This document shows positions 45,353 through 56,833 of a DNA stretch of 64,000 nucleotides, piece after piece. How positions within the stretch are numbered: position 1 is the first letter of the stretch; each line of letters opens with the position of its first letter. Both the position numbers and the translations under genes were made by a program. Source of the DNA: Schizophyllum amplum (lineage: Eukaryota; Basidiomycota; Agaricomycetes; Agaricales; Schizophyllaceae); NCBI GenBank assembly GCA_007026445.1, contig VDMD01000022.1, positions 428,683 through 492,682 on the forward strand, read 5' to 3'. The notes beneath the pieces are model-generated. The model did no database searches. It was given only the letters and a program-made list of their open reading frames with translations, and was not told the DNA's origin.

Positions 45353-46921
45353 GATGAACAACGATTAGAAAAGTTGGATGCGTCCGCCGAAATATGCGCA
45401 ATGCTCGCATCAGACTGGAAGGGATGTCTCAGTAAGGATGCGCGCACACCACGCATACTAGGGAGCGCCGAACGGACCAAAAGTCTCAAGCTCGCATTCA
45501 CTGAGATGTAAGTTCACTGTTCAGTGATGACCACCCAAGGAGGAAAGAGGGCTACGCATGCGGCGTAAAGACATCAGCGACCAGCAAGACCCGGCGCATC
45601 CGAGCGGGACTTGTGCTGACGACGAAGATACGTCGCTGACCACGCCCACCGCCGCCCGCGACGAGAGCTAAGCCAAAGGGGGAGACCTGATAGCGTCGGG
45701 CGCCCTTGCTACCCTATGCGGCAACCTGAATGGCTCTCAATCAGCAGTTTGTGGGCGCAAGAGAGACTGGGGTAGTTACTTCGAGGTTTCCAAAGTGATT
45801 GCCCCTCGATGATGCCGGAGCGGTTATTTCGAGGACTCGCGATGATTACTTCGATGATTTCAGGGTAGTTGATTTCCGACCGCTGTCCGCGGCGGAAGCG
45901 CTGCCCGGGGTCCTTTGTGGGCGTAGCGCGCTTCGTCCGCCTGATGAGAACGCATAGTTTGCCATGCTGGGTGGGATGCGAGAGGATGCGTGATGCCGCG
46001 GCGGGTAAAAAGCGTGAGTTCACCACGCTTCTCTGTGGGCGCACCATGATTGCTAGCCGCATGTGCGTGGTGGGATGATTAGGGAGCCTCATGGACGGCC
46101 CATTGGGAGGGAAGAAGGCGAGCAGGATGATGCCTTTTTGGTCAAGTGGGCGCTTTCGACTTGCCTGAATAGGGGGAAGGAGCCTGAGGCGGTTTAGGCC
46201 GCAGTGACGACGTGGCCCTGCGGGTATTACGCCTGGCTATATATGAGCATGCCGTGCGAGCCCTTGGGCCTTTCACATACCAGTGGTCCGTCGGAAAGGG
46301 CGAGGATGCGCGATATCCGGAAAACTACTTAGGCCCGTTGGGTACAAAGGCGCCAAGCGGTACGTAGCCACACGAGCAGGGGCGTCTGCGGTAGGCAAGA
46401 GCGAGCCTTCGCAGAGCCGTTGGTCGTTATTTCATGGCAACGGCCGGCATGTGCAGGTATGTGCGTGAGTCGCAGACGCCAAACTCTGGAGTGCGCCCGT
46501 TGCAGCCGAGCCTTGTTCATCGTGCTGGTCCCTAAGTTCTAGTGACAAGACTTCATATGCTGGGAGCAGAACGAGGCCAAGCAAGTAGATGGAAGACGAT
46601 GAGAACGAGTGACAGTGAGTCGAAGAGGAGAATGTGGACTGTCGGTTCCGAGATCGTGTCATACAAGCCCGTCCGAGATGACATCGACGGCAGATGTTGA
46701 ACTGGTTAATTGCAAAGCATAGCTCAAGTCATATAAGAAAATATTGCATAGAAGGCCCAGGAGCAAGAAAATGGCAGGTTTACTTGCACGGCAAGTAAGA
46801 TGAAGGCCGCACGGCGCACGACAGAGAACAAAGAGTTCCCAAAGCGGCGAACAAAGGCATCCAAATCTGTGCCCTTTCTCACGCTTGGACTTAGGAAAAT
46901 CCCATCCTCTTCCTCATCATC
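45353..46921. other. intergenic, no supported gene
   Basis: Contains three loose repeats of the word TTAyTTCGAkGA around 45775-45870 and no credible gene. Confidence 0.4.
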
Positions 46922-48492
46922 ATGTCCGGCCAGAAGCCGCCTCCGAAAGCGATATCCTCGCTCGCAAAACCGCCACCACAAAATCAGACGACGAGGCAGG
47001 GGACCCAGAAGCTCAAGTTTGTCCCCACACTCCCTGCGCGCCGCAAAACTCAAGATGCGCAGGTAAAGCAGGTAAATCGGGCGCTTGAGTATGCAGGACA
47101 ACGTCTCAAAGGCTTGTAGGAACCCTCGACATCTGCGATCCCGAGTGATAATGCAGGAGAGCGTGGACGTGGGCGGGGGAGAGGCAGGGGACGCGGGAGA
47201 GGCGACGCTGGCCCTCGCGTTGTCGAGATGACGGCGTCGGGTCCCTTTGCTATGGGTCCAGCTACAACGTCCGTCAGGCGTGCGGCCCCCACTACGGTCG
47301 TGGTCCCCAACCGCCCTGCGACCTCCCTCGACTCTGGTCTCGTTCCAGTTAAGTTAGAACCTACGGCGACATCTCTTAGCGTGAAGGGCAAAGGCAAGGC
47401 GCGCGACGATCGGCAGTCGTTATCGGAGACTCCAGCACTATCGGACATCGTCAAGAAGGAAGAGGACGACTACGAGGTGTATTCCGATCCAGACGAGGGC
47501 GTCGAGATCGTCGACATGGACGATGTGAAGACGCTCGATTACATGGCGCCGGATAGCATCAGGCGCGAGCGGGAAGCCAAGGCGCGTGTCAAGAAGGAAA
47601 AAGTTGAGGAGAAAGGTGCGCGACTTGTAATGCGTTTGATGAAGACAGTCTCTAAGGCGCTTAAGCAGATTCTTCCGTGACGCCACCGATCGACGCGTCA
47701 AATGCGCTTGACCTGTCCGACTCGGAAGAGGAGGAGGAGCTGGAAGACTTTGTGGAGGACTTCACCTTTAAAGCGGATGTCGCGGACGGAACGGTGCGCA
47801 CAGACATGCATACGCTGCGTTGTCCATACTTACATCAAAGTAGCCATCCTTCGAAGACCGGCTGTACTTCTTCCAATTACCGGCGCCATTCCCCATCATC
47901 GTACAGCCCATGGACGGCATGGACGTCGACCAAGCGCCGCAATCCGATGGAAGACATGTGTCCTTTGCACCCGATGTCAAGCCCGCTGCCGTACCGGGTT
48001 CCGGCGTCACTGTCAAGAAAGAGCCCGGCATAAAGAAGGAACCAGTAGACTGTATACTCGACGGGACGGAGCATCTGGATGGTGTCATTGGCACTCTACT
48101 TGTCCGCCAGTCGGGCCGCATTCAGATGCAGTTGGGGAACGGGGCAATTTATGACGTGCGTGTTCATCCAAGTATGTGAGACCACCAGGCTTATGCTCGC
48201 GCAGGTCACTCCGTCGACGCAACCGTCCTTCCATCAAGCTGCGGTACACATAGGGTACCCGGAGCCCAAGCCTCCGGCATCCGCGCAGCCTGCCGAAGGG
48301 ACCCCACCCGTGCAGCCTGCACTACCCACAATGTTGACGACCTTGGGGCCGGTGACACGACACTTCAGCGTTACGCCCTCCATATCGCAGCTACTCGCTG
48401 CGCTGGAGCAGAAGGACCAGGAGGAGCGGTCACGTACTCGGATCAGAGGGCTCGGCGAGGACGCGGAGGCAGGGCTGATCAGTATGGATTGA
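46922..48492 (+). CDS. RPC53: RNA polymerase III subunit RPC4 (C53)
   Basis: A predicted subunit of the Pol III C37/C53 dimer, which acts in termination and reinitiation on tRNA and 5S genes. Exons: 46922-47071, 47120-47615, 47669-47793, 47844-48155 and 48205-48492, giving 456 residues. The N-terminal RPC4 motif KLKFVPTLPARRK is followed by an Arg-Gly repeat (GERGRGRGRGRGRGRGDAGP) and Lys/Glu-rich linkers. The conserved C-terminal half has SFEDRLYFFQLPAPFP, DGVIGTLLVRQSGRIQMQLG and AIYDVTPSTQPSFHQAAVH, typical of the Pol III Rpc4 domain. Exon 1 could end nine bases earlier at another GTAAAG donor without changing the frame. Confidence 0.9.
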
Positions 48493-49054
48493 ATCAGTTG
48501 TTCTTTCCAAGGTCCTTCGGCTAGCTGGTCTCGAGCGTGCCCGCGTAGTGCTGCTCCTGCGTCTCGTCCCCCGTCCATCCCACACATACGCTTCGTACAT
48601 AAGTGAGTAGTACCAAAATGGTCGAGACGCTTGACCTTCTTCGCACCAACATGAGCTTCGCCGCTGCGCCCCCCTTCGCGTACGTAAAGTGCATGTTTTG
48701 CGTCCGAAGACTCACGATGATCTCAGGGACGCAGTCGAGGTTGCGGACGTCCGTCGCGCGTAGGAGGTGACCGAAGGCTCCAGAGCCTGTCGTGCGATCA
48801 CGTGTGGTGAGATCGAGTGAATGCTACCATTATCCTTCCCCGCGTTAGTTTCCTATCTGGGACGGACAGCTGCTTTCTCAGAGCTCTCATCGCCAACTGA
48901 GCAGAACGTATTCTGGGCGTGATGCGCGACTACGCCGCGTCTGCTGTCCATACAAAAGCACATCCCCTGGATTCGCCGTCGCTTCCCTTCCTTCCGCTCC
49001 CCCTCCTGCCATCCATCGTGCCCACCGTGTACTACACGGATCTTTTGGCTCACC
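48493..49054. other. intergenic, no gene seen
   Basis: Spacer between RPC4 and the esterase-fold gene, both plus strand. Confidence 0.5.
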
Positions 49055-51120
49055 ATGCCTTCTACTGTGCTCACCCATAATCGGCCTACACTGTACCACG
49101 GGGCTCTGCAGACAACCTTCTGCGGTGTCGAACACGACGCGTCGACGCCAGACGCCGCCATCCAGCAATTCCGGGGGATCAAGTTTGCCTCTGTCCCCGC
49201 TCGCTTTCGTCAAAGCAAGTTGCACACCAGCTACCACACCGTGACGGATGCAACCGAATACGGGTGTGTAGTGTCTTCTAGCGGTCGCGCCGCTCTGCTC
49301 ACGTATTTTTCGTGCAGACCCATCTGCCCGCAGGCGCACAACACGCGCACCTGCGAGGAGCGTCTTTTTGGTGTCGATGATGCGGATCTCCCCTCACAGC
49401 GATTCAAGCAGAATGAACTTGAATGTCTCAACCTGAATATTACTCGGCCTGCTGACCTGACGCCTCAGTCGCGCGTCCCTGTTATGCTGTGGATACACGG
49501 GTGCGTATTTCCCTCGGCATCAGTCCTCGTTAGTGACTGAAGGCCCGCGTACAGGGGTGGCGACAGAGGCTCGGGCTCGCATTGGATCTACGATGGTGGA
49601 AATTTTGTCAGACGCAGCATCCTGCTCCGTCGTCCAGTTATCCTGGTCACTATAAAGTGGGTGGTTTCACAAGCGATACTGACGGTAGCTAACTTTCGAA
49701 CAGCTTTCGCCTAGGCCTGTTCGGCTTCGCCGCAGGTCCTCATATTCGAGAAGAGAGCGCAGTCTCGGGCGAAGCCGGGACTGGGAACTATGGTCAGCAG
49801 ACCCGCCAACCGTGTTATGGTGACACCGTACTGACGTGCAGCCCAGGCTTGCGGGATCAACGAAAAGCCATGGAATGGGTCCATCGGTACATCAGCGAGT
49901 TCGGCGGCGACCCGCATAATGTCACCGTCTTCGGCGCGGGGACGGGCGCGTCAGACATCGTGTACCATTGTCTCTCGTCGGAGCATGCCGTCCGGCCGAT
50001 GTTTGCGCGGGCAATCATCCAGAGCGCGGTCGGAATCGAGCCCAGCCTCCCGGACGTCAATAGTGCGGGGTGGCGTCTGAATCGCGTGATGTCTGCCCTC
50101 AAAGTCAGCAGCTTCGAGCAGCTGCGCCGGCTCCCCGCGGACAGCCTGTTGCCGTTCGGCCACGTCTTGCGCGTCGTGGACGATGAACATTTTCTGTGGC
50201 CTGGGTGGCAGTCTTGCCTCACGCCCGAAACTGCTCACCACCATCACCACCACTTGGAGGCTGTCGCAGGAACGCCGCGCGCGAAGTCACCCGCCTTCCT
50301 GTCCCGACATGTCTCCCCCGCTCCGCACATCAACCTCCCGCCTGGCTTACCTCCGCTCATCATTGGCGACTGCGTCGCGGACGCTGATCTCTGGGCGCGC
50401 GGAGTCTCTCACTGGACCGCCCCCGCCGTTGTGCGCAGGCTGAAGGCTGTCTGCCAGTCGCTCACGAAATCCAACGCACTCATGCGTGCCTACGACTTTG
50501 GCTCAGCCACGCCGGACGAAGAGATCGCCGACCACCTGCTTGAGCTGGTCTGCGACGCACGCGTAAACTGGCCGACGCACGCGTTATACGCCGCCGCGCA
50601 TCACCAGCGTCACGGCCAGGGCGTCTTCCGCTACGTCTTCGACCAAGAGAGCCCGGCGCGGCGCGCAACGCACCATGCGGCGGACCTCATATACCTCTTC
50701 GATAACTTGCCCGCGCCGGGCGCGATGTCGCCTCCCGCCCCAGTATTCGACTTCTGCGATAGCTTTAGCGATACGGATAGCGACGAGGACGAGGACTCGT
50801 ACCGCGCGCCATTCAGCGATGAGAGTGATGATATGTGGTCGATGACGACGGTGGACGAATTCAGCTTTAGCCGTGTGCGCGACACGATGCAAGAGCGCTG
50901 GCTGACATTCGCGTATGGGGAGGCGCCCTGGGACGAGGACAAGCTCTTTGTGTTTGGTCCCGAGGGCGAGGCGGGCGAGCGGTCGCTGGGCTTACTCGAG
51001 GGCCGGCGGCGCACGCGCGTGTTCGGAGAGGTGCTCATTCCGCTTGGGATGGAGCTTGTGCAAAAGATTGCGACGGAGTTGAGTCGGGGGCCGCCGCTCA
51101 CCGGTCATCGTTATGCTTGA
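49055..51120 (+). CDS. carboxylesterase/cholinesterase-fold protein lacking the catalytic serine
   Basis: An alpha/beta-hydrolase of the type B carboxylesterase family, 618 residues, without signal peptide, so probably intracellular. Exons: 49055-49263, 49318-49500, 49555-49656, 49704-49792 and 49847-51120. Family landmarks: IQQFRGIKFASVPARFRQ, ECLNLNITRP, VPVMLWIHGGGDRGSGS (oxyanion loop), NFRLGLFGFAAGP and LRDQRKAMEWVHRYISEFGG. The nucleophile elbow, normally FGESAGA, reads FGAGTGA (residues 223-229): Gly226 replaces Ser. A natural run of six His (325-330) and a strongly acidic insert (SDTDSDEDEDSYRAPFSDES) are further oddities. It is likely a non-catalytic homologue with a binding or scaffold role. 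Confidence 0.87.
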
Positions 51121-51668
51121 TACCTCTTTTCTCTCTCCAACCGTGCTTTCTTGTTGTCTTTGTATGGGACTTTGTGGCAGATATATGGGGCACAAGGTCT
51201 CGCATGTTGTATTTATGATCATATGCATCGCCCAGCTGTATCATTAGCGTAGTACCTGAAGCCATGTAATTGTATGTCGTGAATGAAAAAGGATCCTCGA
51301 GATGAAGCGCTCGCTACGACTTACGATAAAGAAATAGTCGGGACTTCAGGACTACTTACAAGGGAGGAAGGGAGGTGTCTCGGTCGCATCGGGATTCGGC
51401 CTTGAGGTTGACCTGACACTTACTTATTAGTCTTCAAGCTAGATAGTAGACGTTGCATCCAGGCCTGATACTGAGTACTCTGAAATGTGCTGATGCCATT
51501 GCAGGAAAAGATGAACTGTATCTGTGTGTATAGCTAAGCACAACCGCGGCGGCGCACCACCGGTGGCGCGCACGCCAATAAGTAAATATCCCAAGCCCCA
51601 TCTTGAACACCACCTCCAGACCGAAGTTTAAATAAATAATTTAGAGAATGGGTCGTCTCCGCATGAGC
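51121..51668. other. intergenic between convergent genes
   Basis: The 3' flanks of the esterase-fold and DUF1996 genes; no gene seen. Confidence 0.5.
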
Positions 51669-53638
51669 TTAGAACGAGCCCCGGCGAGCGTGCGTGAGAC
51701 GCTGGTGGTGGTGAGCGTGGTGCGGCGTAGCGAGGTTGACGTTGCCCGCGGGTGCGGAGGACGCGGGCTCTGCAGACGCCGACGTGGAGGTGGCTGCCTC
51801 CGAGGAAGCCGCAGAACTGACGCCGGCAGCAGGCACCATGGCGGCGCCCGATGTGTAAGTGACGGGGTTGTTGCCCGGGAGCGCGGCGAGAGTACCGGTG
51901 ACTGGTAATGTTATGAGCAAATTGCGAATGTGTCTAGGAGAAAGTGTGCGCACCCTGCTCATCGAAGACGGGGTCGATCGAGCAGTTGTTGGCGTCCTCG
52001 TTCTTGGTGACGACGCCCATGTCGTAGCAGCAATCAATACCGCCGTACGCCTGGGACGTGCACGCTCCGCACTTGTCCATCAGGCTCTGCAGCGCGCCGT
52101 CCTCCCAGCCGTTAATGAAGTCTGCCCATTGATATTAGTGCACATCGAGCGAGAGACAGAACGCAGCATACCAGCGTGGTATCCCCAGCCGGTCGGGTCG
52201 CCGTTAGCAAAGCTATTCAGAGTCAGTATAAGGAACAGCGGTACATATCTTCAACGTACACGAAGGGCTGCGAGGTGTTCATGGCCTGGCCCCACTTGTC
52301 GGACCAGTCGCCGGTACCCCAGTACACCTTTAGATCATGTCAGTTGGGTACATGCACTCGGAGATAGTATACTCGGCGTACCTCGATGAAAATACGCGGG
52401 AGAGTGACAGGGAAGGCAGGGTCGTTACAGGTACCGGAGTCAGCGCCACCGGAGGGGAAGGCAACGTGCGACTTGTGGTCATCGGAGTCGGTGTTCTAGC
52501 ACAGTCGTCAGCAGCAATTGAGCGAAAACAACGAGCGAGCGTACCACACCATCCCAGCACATGGGGAAGTTCTAGAAAGTAAGAGGGTCAAAAATAAGAG
52601 ACAAAAGCTTGAAGACGGATGCGCACGATCTGAGCACGGATACCCGACGGGCAGTTGACGGTAGGCATCCAGGGGTAGGTGACGGACGTGCCCTCAAAAT
52701 CGAGGCAGTTGAACGAGACAGCCTGCTGGGCCTTGCTGCTTGCATTGTACGTGCGTAGCATGGGGTCACCTTCATGTTGACCGTAAGGAACGATTTATCG
52801 GACGACAAAGTAGACTGACCAGAGACCATGCGGAACTGTGAACTAGTCAGGGAGACATTCGACAAAGCGTTGCATTCAGTTTGTCACGCACATCGTCAGG
52901 AAACGCGGTTGCAGAGCCTGCCTCGTCACCAAAGAGATAATCTGCGGTAGCTTAGCCCTGCGCGACAGTGTTGCGTGGTGAGTGCTTACAGCTGCACAGA
53001 CGGTGAGTCTAGATACACAGCGGCAGGTAGTAATGAGAACGTACGTGACGGCACCACCGGTGAGACTGGTGAAGCTACCGTTGGCCCACCTGTGGGGGGC
53101 ATTAGAACGCGGACCGCATCTCGAACTCGGTCAGGACTGACTGGAAGTACATGTGCTATGCGGAAAGTCAAATCAGAAGCGGAGAGAGTAGAGGAAGAAT
53201 CGCGCGCACCGGGAACCAGTAGTTCGACTTGTCCTGCTTGATCTGGGCGGACGTGCACTCGCTCTGCTGCAAGTACGAGGTGTTCGTGATGAGGTCGAAG
53301 TTGCTGCCACCGATGACTGAGCCCGAGCTATAAGCGAAGCGTCCACTATGCGCAGTAAATAACGGAAGCACCAGAGTGAACATGAGCCGACTGGACGCCA
53401 GGCTCCACAACCTGCATCATCATCATCTCAGTCAAGGCTGCGCTCGTCAAAATCCGCTCAAACGTACAGGGTCAGCGCGCTCGGTCACGATGAAGTCTGT
53501 TGTGTGCGTCAGTTGCTGAGTTGCAGCGCGGATACTGTAAGACGACGCACCGAGTCCCTGCAGGAAAAAGGCACTCGCGCTCGGCGCGAGCGCCGACAAC
53601 GCGGTGACCAGCAGAGCAGAATGAGCAAGGCGAGGCAT
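51669..53638 (-). CDS. secreted DUF1996 protein with micro-exons
   Basis: A predicted extracellular or wall-associated protein of unknown function, 412 residues. Fifteen exons: 53638-53468, 53411-53372, 53316-53210, 53155-53142, 53089-53045, 52991-52990, 52941-52892, 52835-52820, 52769-52627, 52571-52545, 52495-52382, 52327-52260, 52212-52172, 52121-51954 and 51901-51669. A signal peptide (MPRLAHSALLVTALSALAPS) precedes DFIVTERADPVVEPGVQSAH, VHSVIGGSNFD, DKSNYWFP, a TYYLFGDE segment, TAFPDDFRMVSGDPMLRTYN, NCPSGIRAQINFPMCWDGV and GYHAGDFINGWEDGALQS, the DUF1996 core. Exons 4, 6 and 8 are 14, 2 and 16 nt. The tail is Ala/Ser-rich and ends with a His cluster. Confidence 0.9.
52990..52991 (-). 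other. apparent 2-nt micro-exon (CT) of the DUF1996 gene
   Basis: Flanked by CAG on its 5' side and GTAAGC on its 3' side, with introns of 53 and 48 nt. Including CT joins phase 2 to phase 1 and restores the conserved Thr-Tyr-Tyr-Leu; leaving it out breaks the frame. See findings. Confidence 0.65.
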
Positions 53639-54530
53639 TGCGGAGCAGAAATAACGAATGAAGTGGTCAAAGAGAGTGAATTTCCGGCAGATGACGAGCA
53701 AGCCCGAGGAGAGGCGAGGAGAAGATGGGAGGAAGGGGCGAGGGAAGGAGAACAGTGCCCTGCTCTGGGCGCCGTGTCGCACCTATATACTCGATCACGG
53801 TATTATTACCGAGGTTGGCTCAAAGTCGACATGTTGACAAGTGGGAAATGCCTCACAACCGATCCTCAGTAATCAGGAACCTGCGGAGGCGCTGTGGTTT
53901 TTGCCGAAGGGCGGCGCTATTGAGGCACCCCCTTGACAAGGAGTTCCGGTCGTGTACAGGCGTTCCACAACTTGACCAGGATTGCAGATGGCGAAAGCCA
54001 TCCTGTGAGCGCTGTCCAGTGTCACGGTCCTACATGACTAGGTAGCAGCTAGGTAGCCACTGGCACCGTTAGGGAAAAGACTCCGAAGCCACAGGGGTGC
54101 CCGCTAATTGCGATGTGTGAGAGCTTCAGGGGGCGTTTGCGCAATGCGGTCTGGCCGGCGACTCGTGCAAGGCATTCAGCTCCAAACAGCTGTTTTGACA
54201 GATAAGTAGCCTGGTTACTGGCAATTTAAAATGATACGGTAGCAACCGACCGTACATCACCGCGGGAAGAAAGTACAATTACCATCTTGGTCACTAAAAT
54301 TACTCGATTTGGACCGTCCCGGCTTGTCAGTTGTAGGTCCATGATGAACTGGGGCCTGCCTGCATAAACGAGTCCTATCGATACGTCCACAAGAGAAAAA
54401 AACCTGATTCTCACGCAAATAGGTCTGTGAGCCTCTCGCAGGACATGCGTAAATACGTGGGGGTCGCCCCTGGGCACATCATTGCGGCCGTCTTCCCACT
54501 GAACAGCGCGCTCGGTACACTGCCAGAGGC
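53639..54530. other. intergenic, no supported gene
   Basis: Upstream region of the DUF1996 gene; only short frames. Confidence 0.45.
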
Positions 54531-55475
54531 AAGCTTGCGGTGCGCCCGTGAACTGAAAAATCTGTGGGCAGACTGCGGTCTGCCCACGGTTTAACCTTAG
54601 TCTGCCCGCGGGGAGACTGTAAACCGAGCATCAATCCTGCTCTCGGGCGCACCGAGGGGAGCTTGCAGTCTGCCCGCAAGGCCGGAGAAACAGTGGGTCT
54701 CCCCTCGGGCAGCCCGTAAACTGGGCCCAGGCTGGGCCGGTAAACTCGATCGACACGTATGATTTCAGCAGGATTTCAGCTTGACTTCGTACTTTTTTCT
54801 CTAAGTCCTTTGACAGCGAGGCGCCATAGCTGCCCACTCGTCCGCCTCTCGGTGACCCGTGTATATCACTGTCGGCTGCATACGCCTTCTCGACACTGCT
54901 GTGGCCCATCACAGCCGACAGACATGCCCCGCTCAGCGTCGAGTTCCGGGTGTTGACGTCGGCGACTGCTTTTGTCAACGGTGCGTTGCATTCCAACTGA
55001 GTCCCTGCAACATGCTGACCTTGTCAAGAAGAGTCTCTTCACTCGTGAATAGCGTAATGTATTCCTTTATTGCGCTGAGAGTACAATGCACGTCTAGAGA
55101 CGCGGTCGCGCCGGACGCGGAGCAATGCGCTGCATGACGACGCACACCCTGAGGCCTGAGTTCCCGACCCTCCCTGTGCACCTTTTCCCCAGCTCTACAT
55201 GTCCCGTATACTTTACGAATCACTATATGTGCTAGCAATGAATGAGGTTACCCTGCTCAACGAAGCCGACGCCGCACGATGCTGCGACCGACGATTGACC
55301 AGCGCTGCCATTGATCTACGTGTGTACCATATTTGGGTAGTATCAGTGATCCACGAGCGCGGATGATGATCAAAATTGATGCTCAGCTTGCAAGCTCCCC
55401 GCGGGCAGCCCGCGGTGAAACCGAAGGCAACTCACGGGGAAACTGTAAACATTCCCCTCGGGCGCACCGTAAGCT
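54531..55475. repeat. cluster of GC-rich inverted repeats, possible degenerate element
   Basis: The ends carry a 17-bp inverted match with one mismatch (AGCTTGCGGTGCGCCCG at 54532-54548; its complement at 55459-55475). Inside lie several related words such as CCCGCGGGGAGACTGTAAAC, GTCTGCCCGC and a GTGGGCAGACyGC/GCGGTCTGCCCAC palindrome (54555-54578). No target duplication or coding region is seen, so element status is unproven. Confidence 0.5.
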
Positions 55476-55903
55476 GATGGCCAGCTGTGTAGCCTTGGTT
55501 TGCCATACAACGGGACGATCTTCAGCGTTGAGCGCAGCCCTCGTGGCAACGCTGCTCCACCGCGCCCGCTTGATTATCTACCGCGACAGGCGGTAAACAA
55601 AACGGCCGGCTTCTATACGCGCCTACGCATCTCGAACTCTGCGCGCTCGGCTATGTCTGCGTACGCGTGAGTCGTCTCCGGTACTCGAGTGGGCGCATCT
55701 GCGGGGACGACGACAATCAAGTCTTGTTGGACACTGGAAATACGACTAGGACGACTTTGATAGCGAGGAAAGAGGTCGGCCCTCAAACTCCCGCGAACCG
55801 TACTTCCGAAGTTACTGGGTGGATCGTCTCCTCTTGGTCTCTTCCACCGACAATCGGGTACACAGGAAATTTTATTGACTTCGCTGAACTGTTCACTTTA
55901 CAA
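55476..55903. other. intergenic, no gene seen
   Basis: The 3' flank of the glutathione transferase gene. Confidence 0.5.
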
Positions 55904-56705
55904 TTACGCTTTGGGATTCCCCTCATAGGCGGACAGATCTTCCAGATACTTTATCAGCCGGCCATCCTCCAGCTCCCGAATTGCCGTCCACACGTCGCCA
56001 TCCTCCCCCATGGACAGTTTCACCCACTGCAGGAAAGACGCTACAACAAAGTCCACGTAGCACGGCGCCGCACCCAGCAGATACGGCGTGTCGCGGCCGC
56101 TCTCGTCGAGCCGCGCCATGAACGTCGTGAATGTGGCCTTGAGCGCGTTCATCGTCGCAGCGCGCTCTCCCCCCCGCGGAGTGACTTCCTCCAGCTTTCC
56201 GCCAAGCATCTTCTCGCGGGTGGTGCGGAAGTAAGGCTTGCTGGCGTCGTTGAGAATGTGGATCATGACGGGCATGACGAGCAGACGCCAGCGCGGGGCG
56301 TTCTGGACGAGTTCCTTGAAAATGTGTGTCTGCTTGGCTTGCGAACCCTCGGGGAAGAGTTTGGGCGTATCTGGGTACGCCTCATCGAGGTACTGCGAGA
56401 TTTTCTGCGAGTCACTGATGATGTGTGCGGTAGAAGGGTCGTGGATAACGGGAAACGTGTACAGAGGCTTGCCGTCGCGCGTTCCCGTTGGCTCCGCACC
56501 GATCTCCTTGCACTTGGCCTCAATGTCCGGGTACTCTACCCATATCGTCTGAAATGGAAGACCCTTGTAGTTGAGAGCATATCTATATGAGTGAGATTAA
56601 GCTGCAACAGCGCGCAGTGTATACTATTCACCGTATCTTCCAAGTACTGGCTGACCAACAGCCAACCTTGTCTGAAGCGATATCGTAGAATATAATTGGC
56701 GGCAT
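55904..56705 (-). CDS. glutathione S-transferase (fungal Ure2/FuA-like), with an apparent 1-nt deletion
   Basis: A predicted cytosolic glutathione transferase of about 250 residues. Exons: 56705-56633 and 56582-55904. The thioredoxin-like half starts MPPIIFYDIASDKVG and continues YALNYKGLPFQTIWVEYPDI, PLYTFPVIHDPST and IISDSQKISQYLDEAYP (the glutathione-binding Glu/Asp-Ser region is DSQKI); the helical half includes NAPRWRLLVMPVMIHILND and PYLLGAAPCYVDFVVASFLQ. At 56640-56641 the codon expected to be TGG (in the family pattern W-S-x-x-T-W-K) has only TG, so exon 1 is one base short and would hit a stop. Everything else is intact, so a missing G in the assembly is more likely than a dead gene. 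Confidence 0.87.
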
Positions 56706-56833
56706 AGTTGTAGGATATCGTAGTAGACGCTGAGATGGAATGGTAACGACTATGATAATGTAGATCCAGTGCAGCGAGCTGCGAGTGACTCAGACATGGT
56801 CGGATCATCCGCGCCGGTGGCAAGGCGCGTCAA

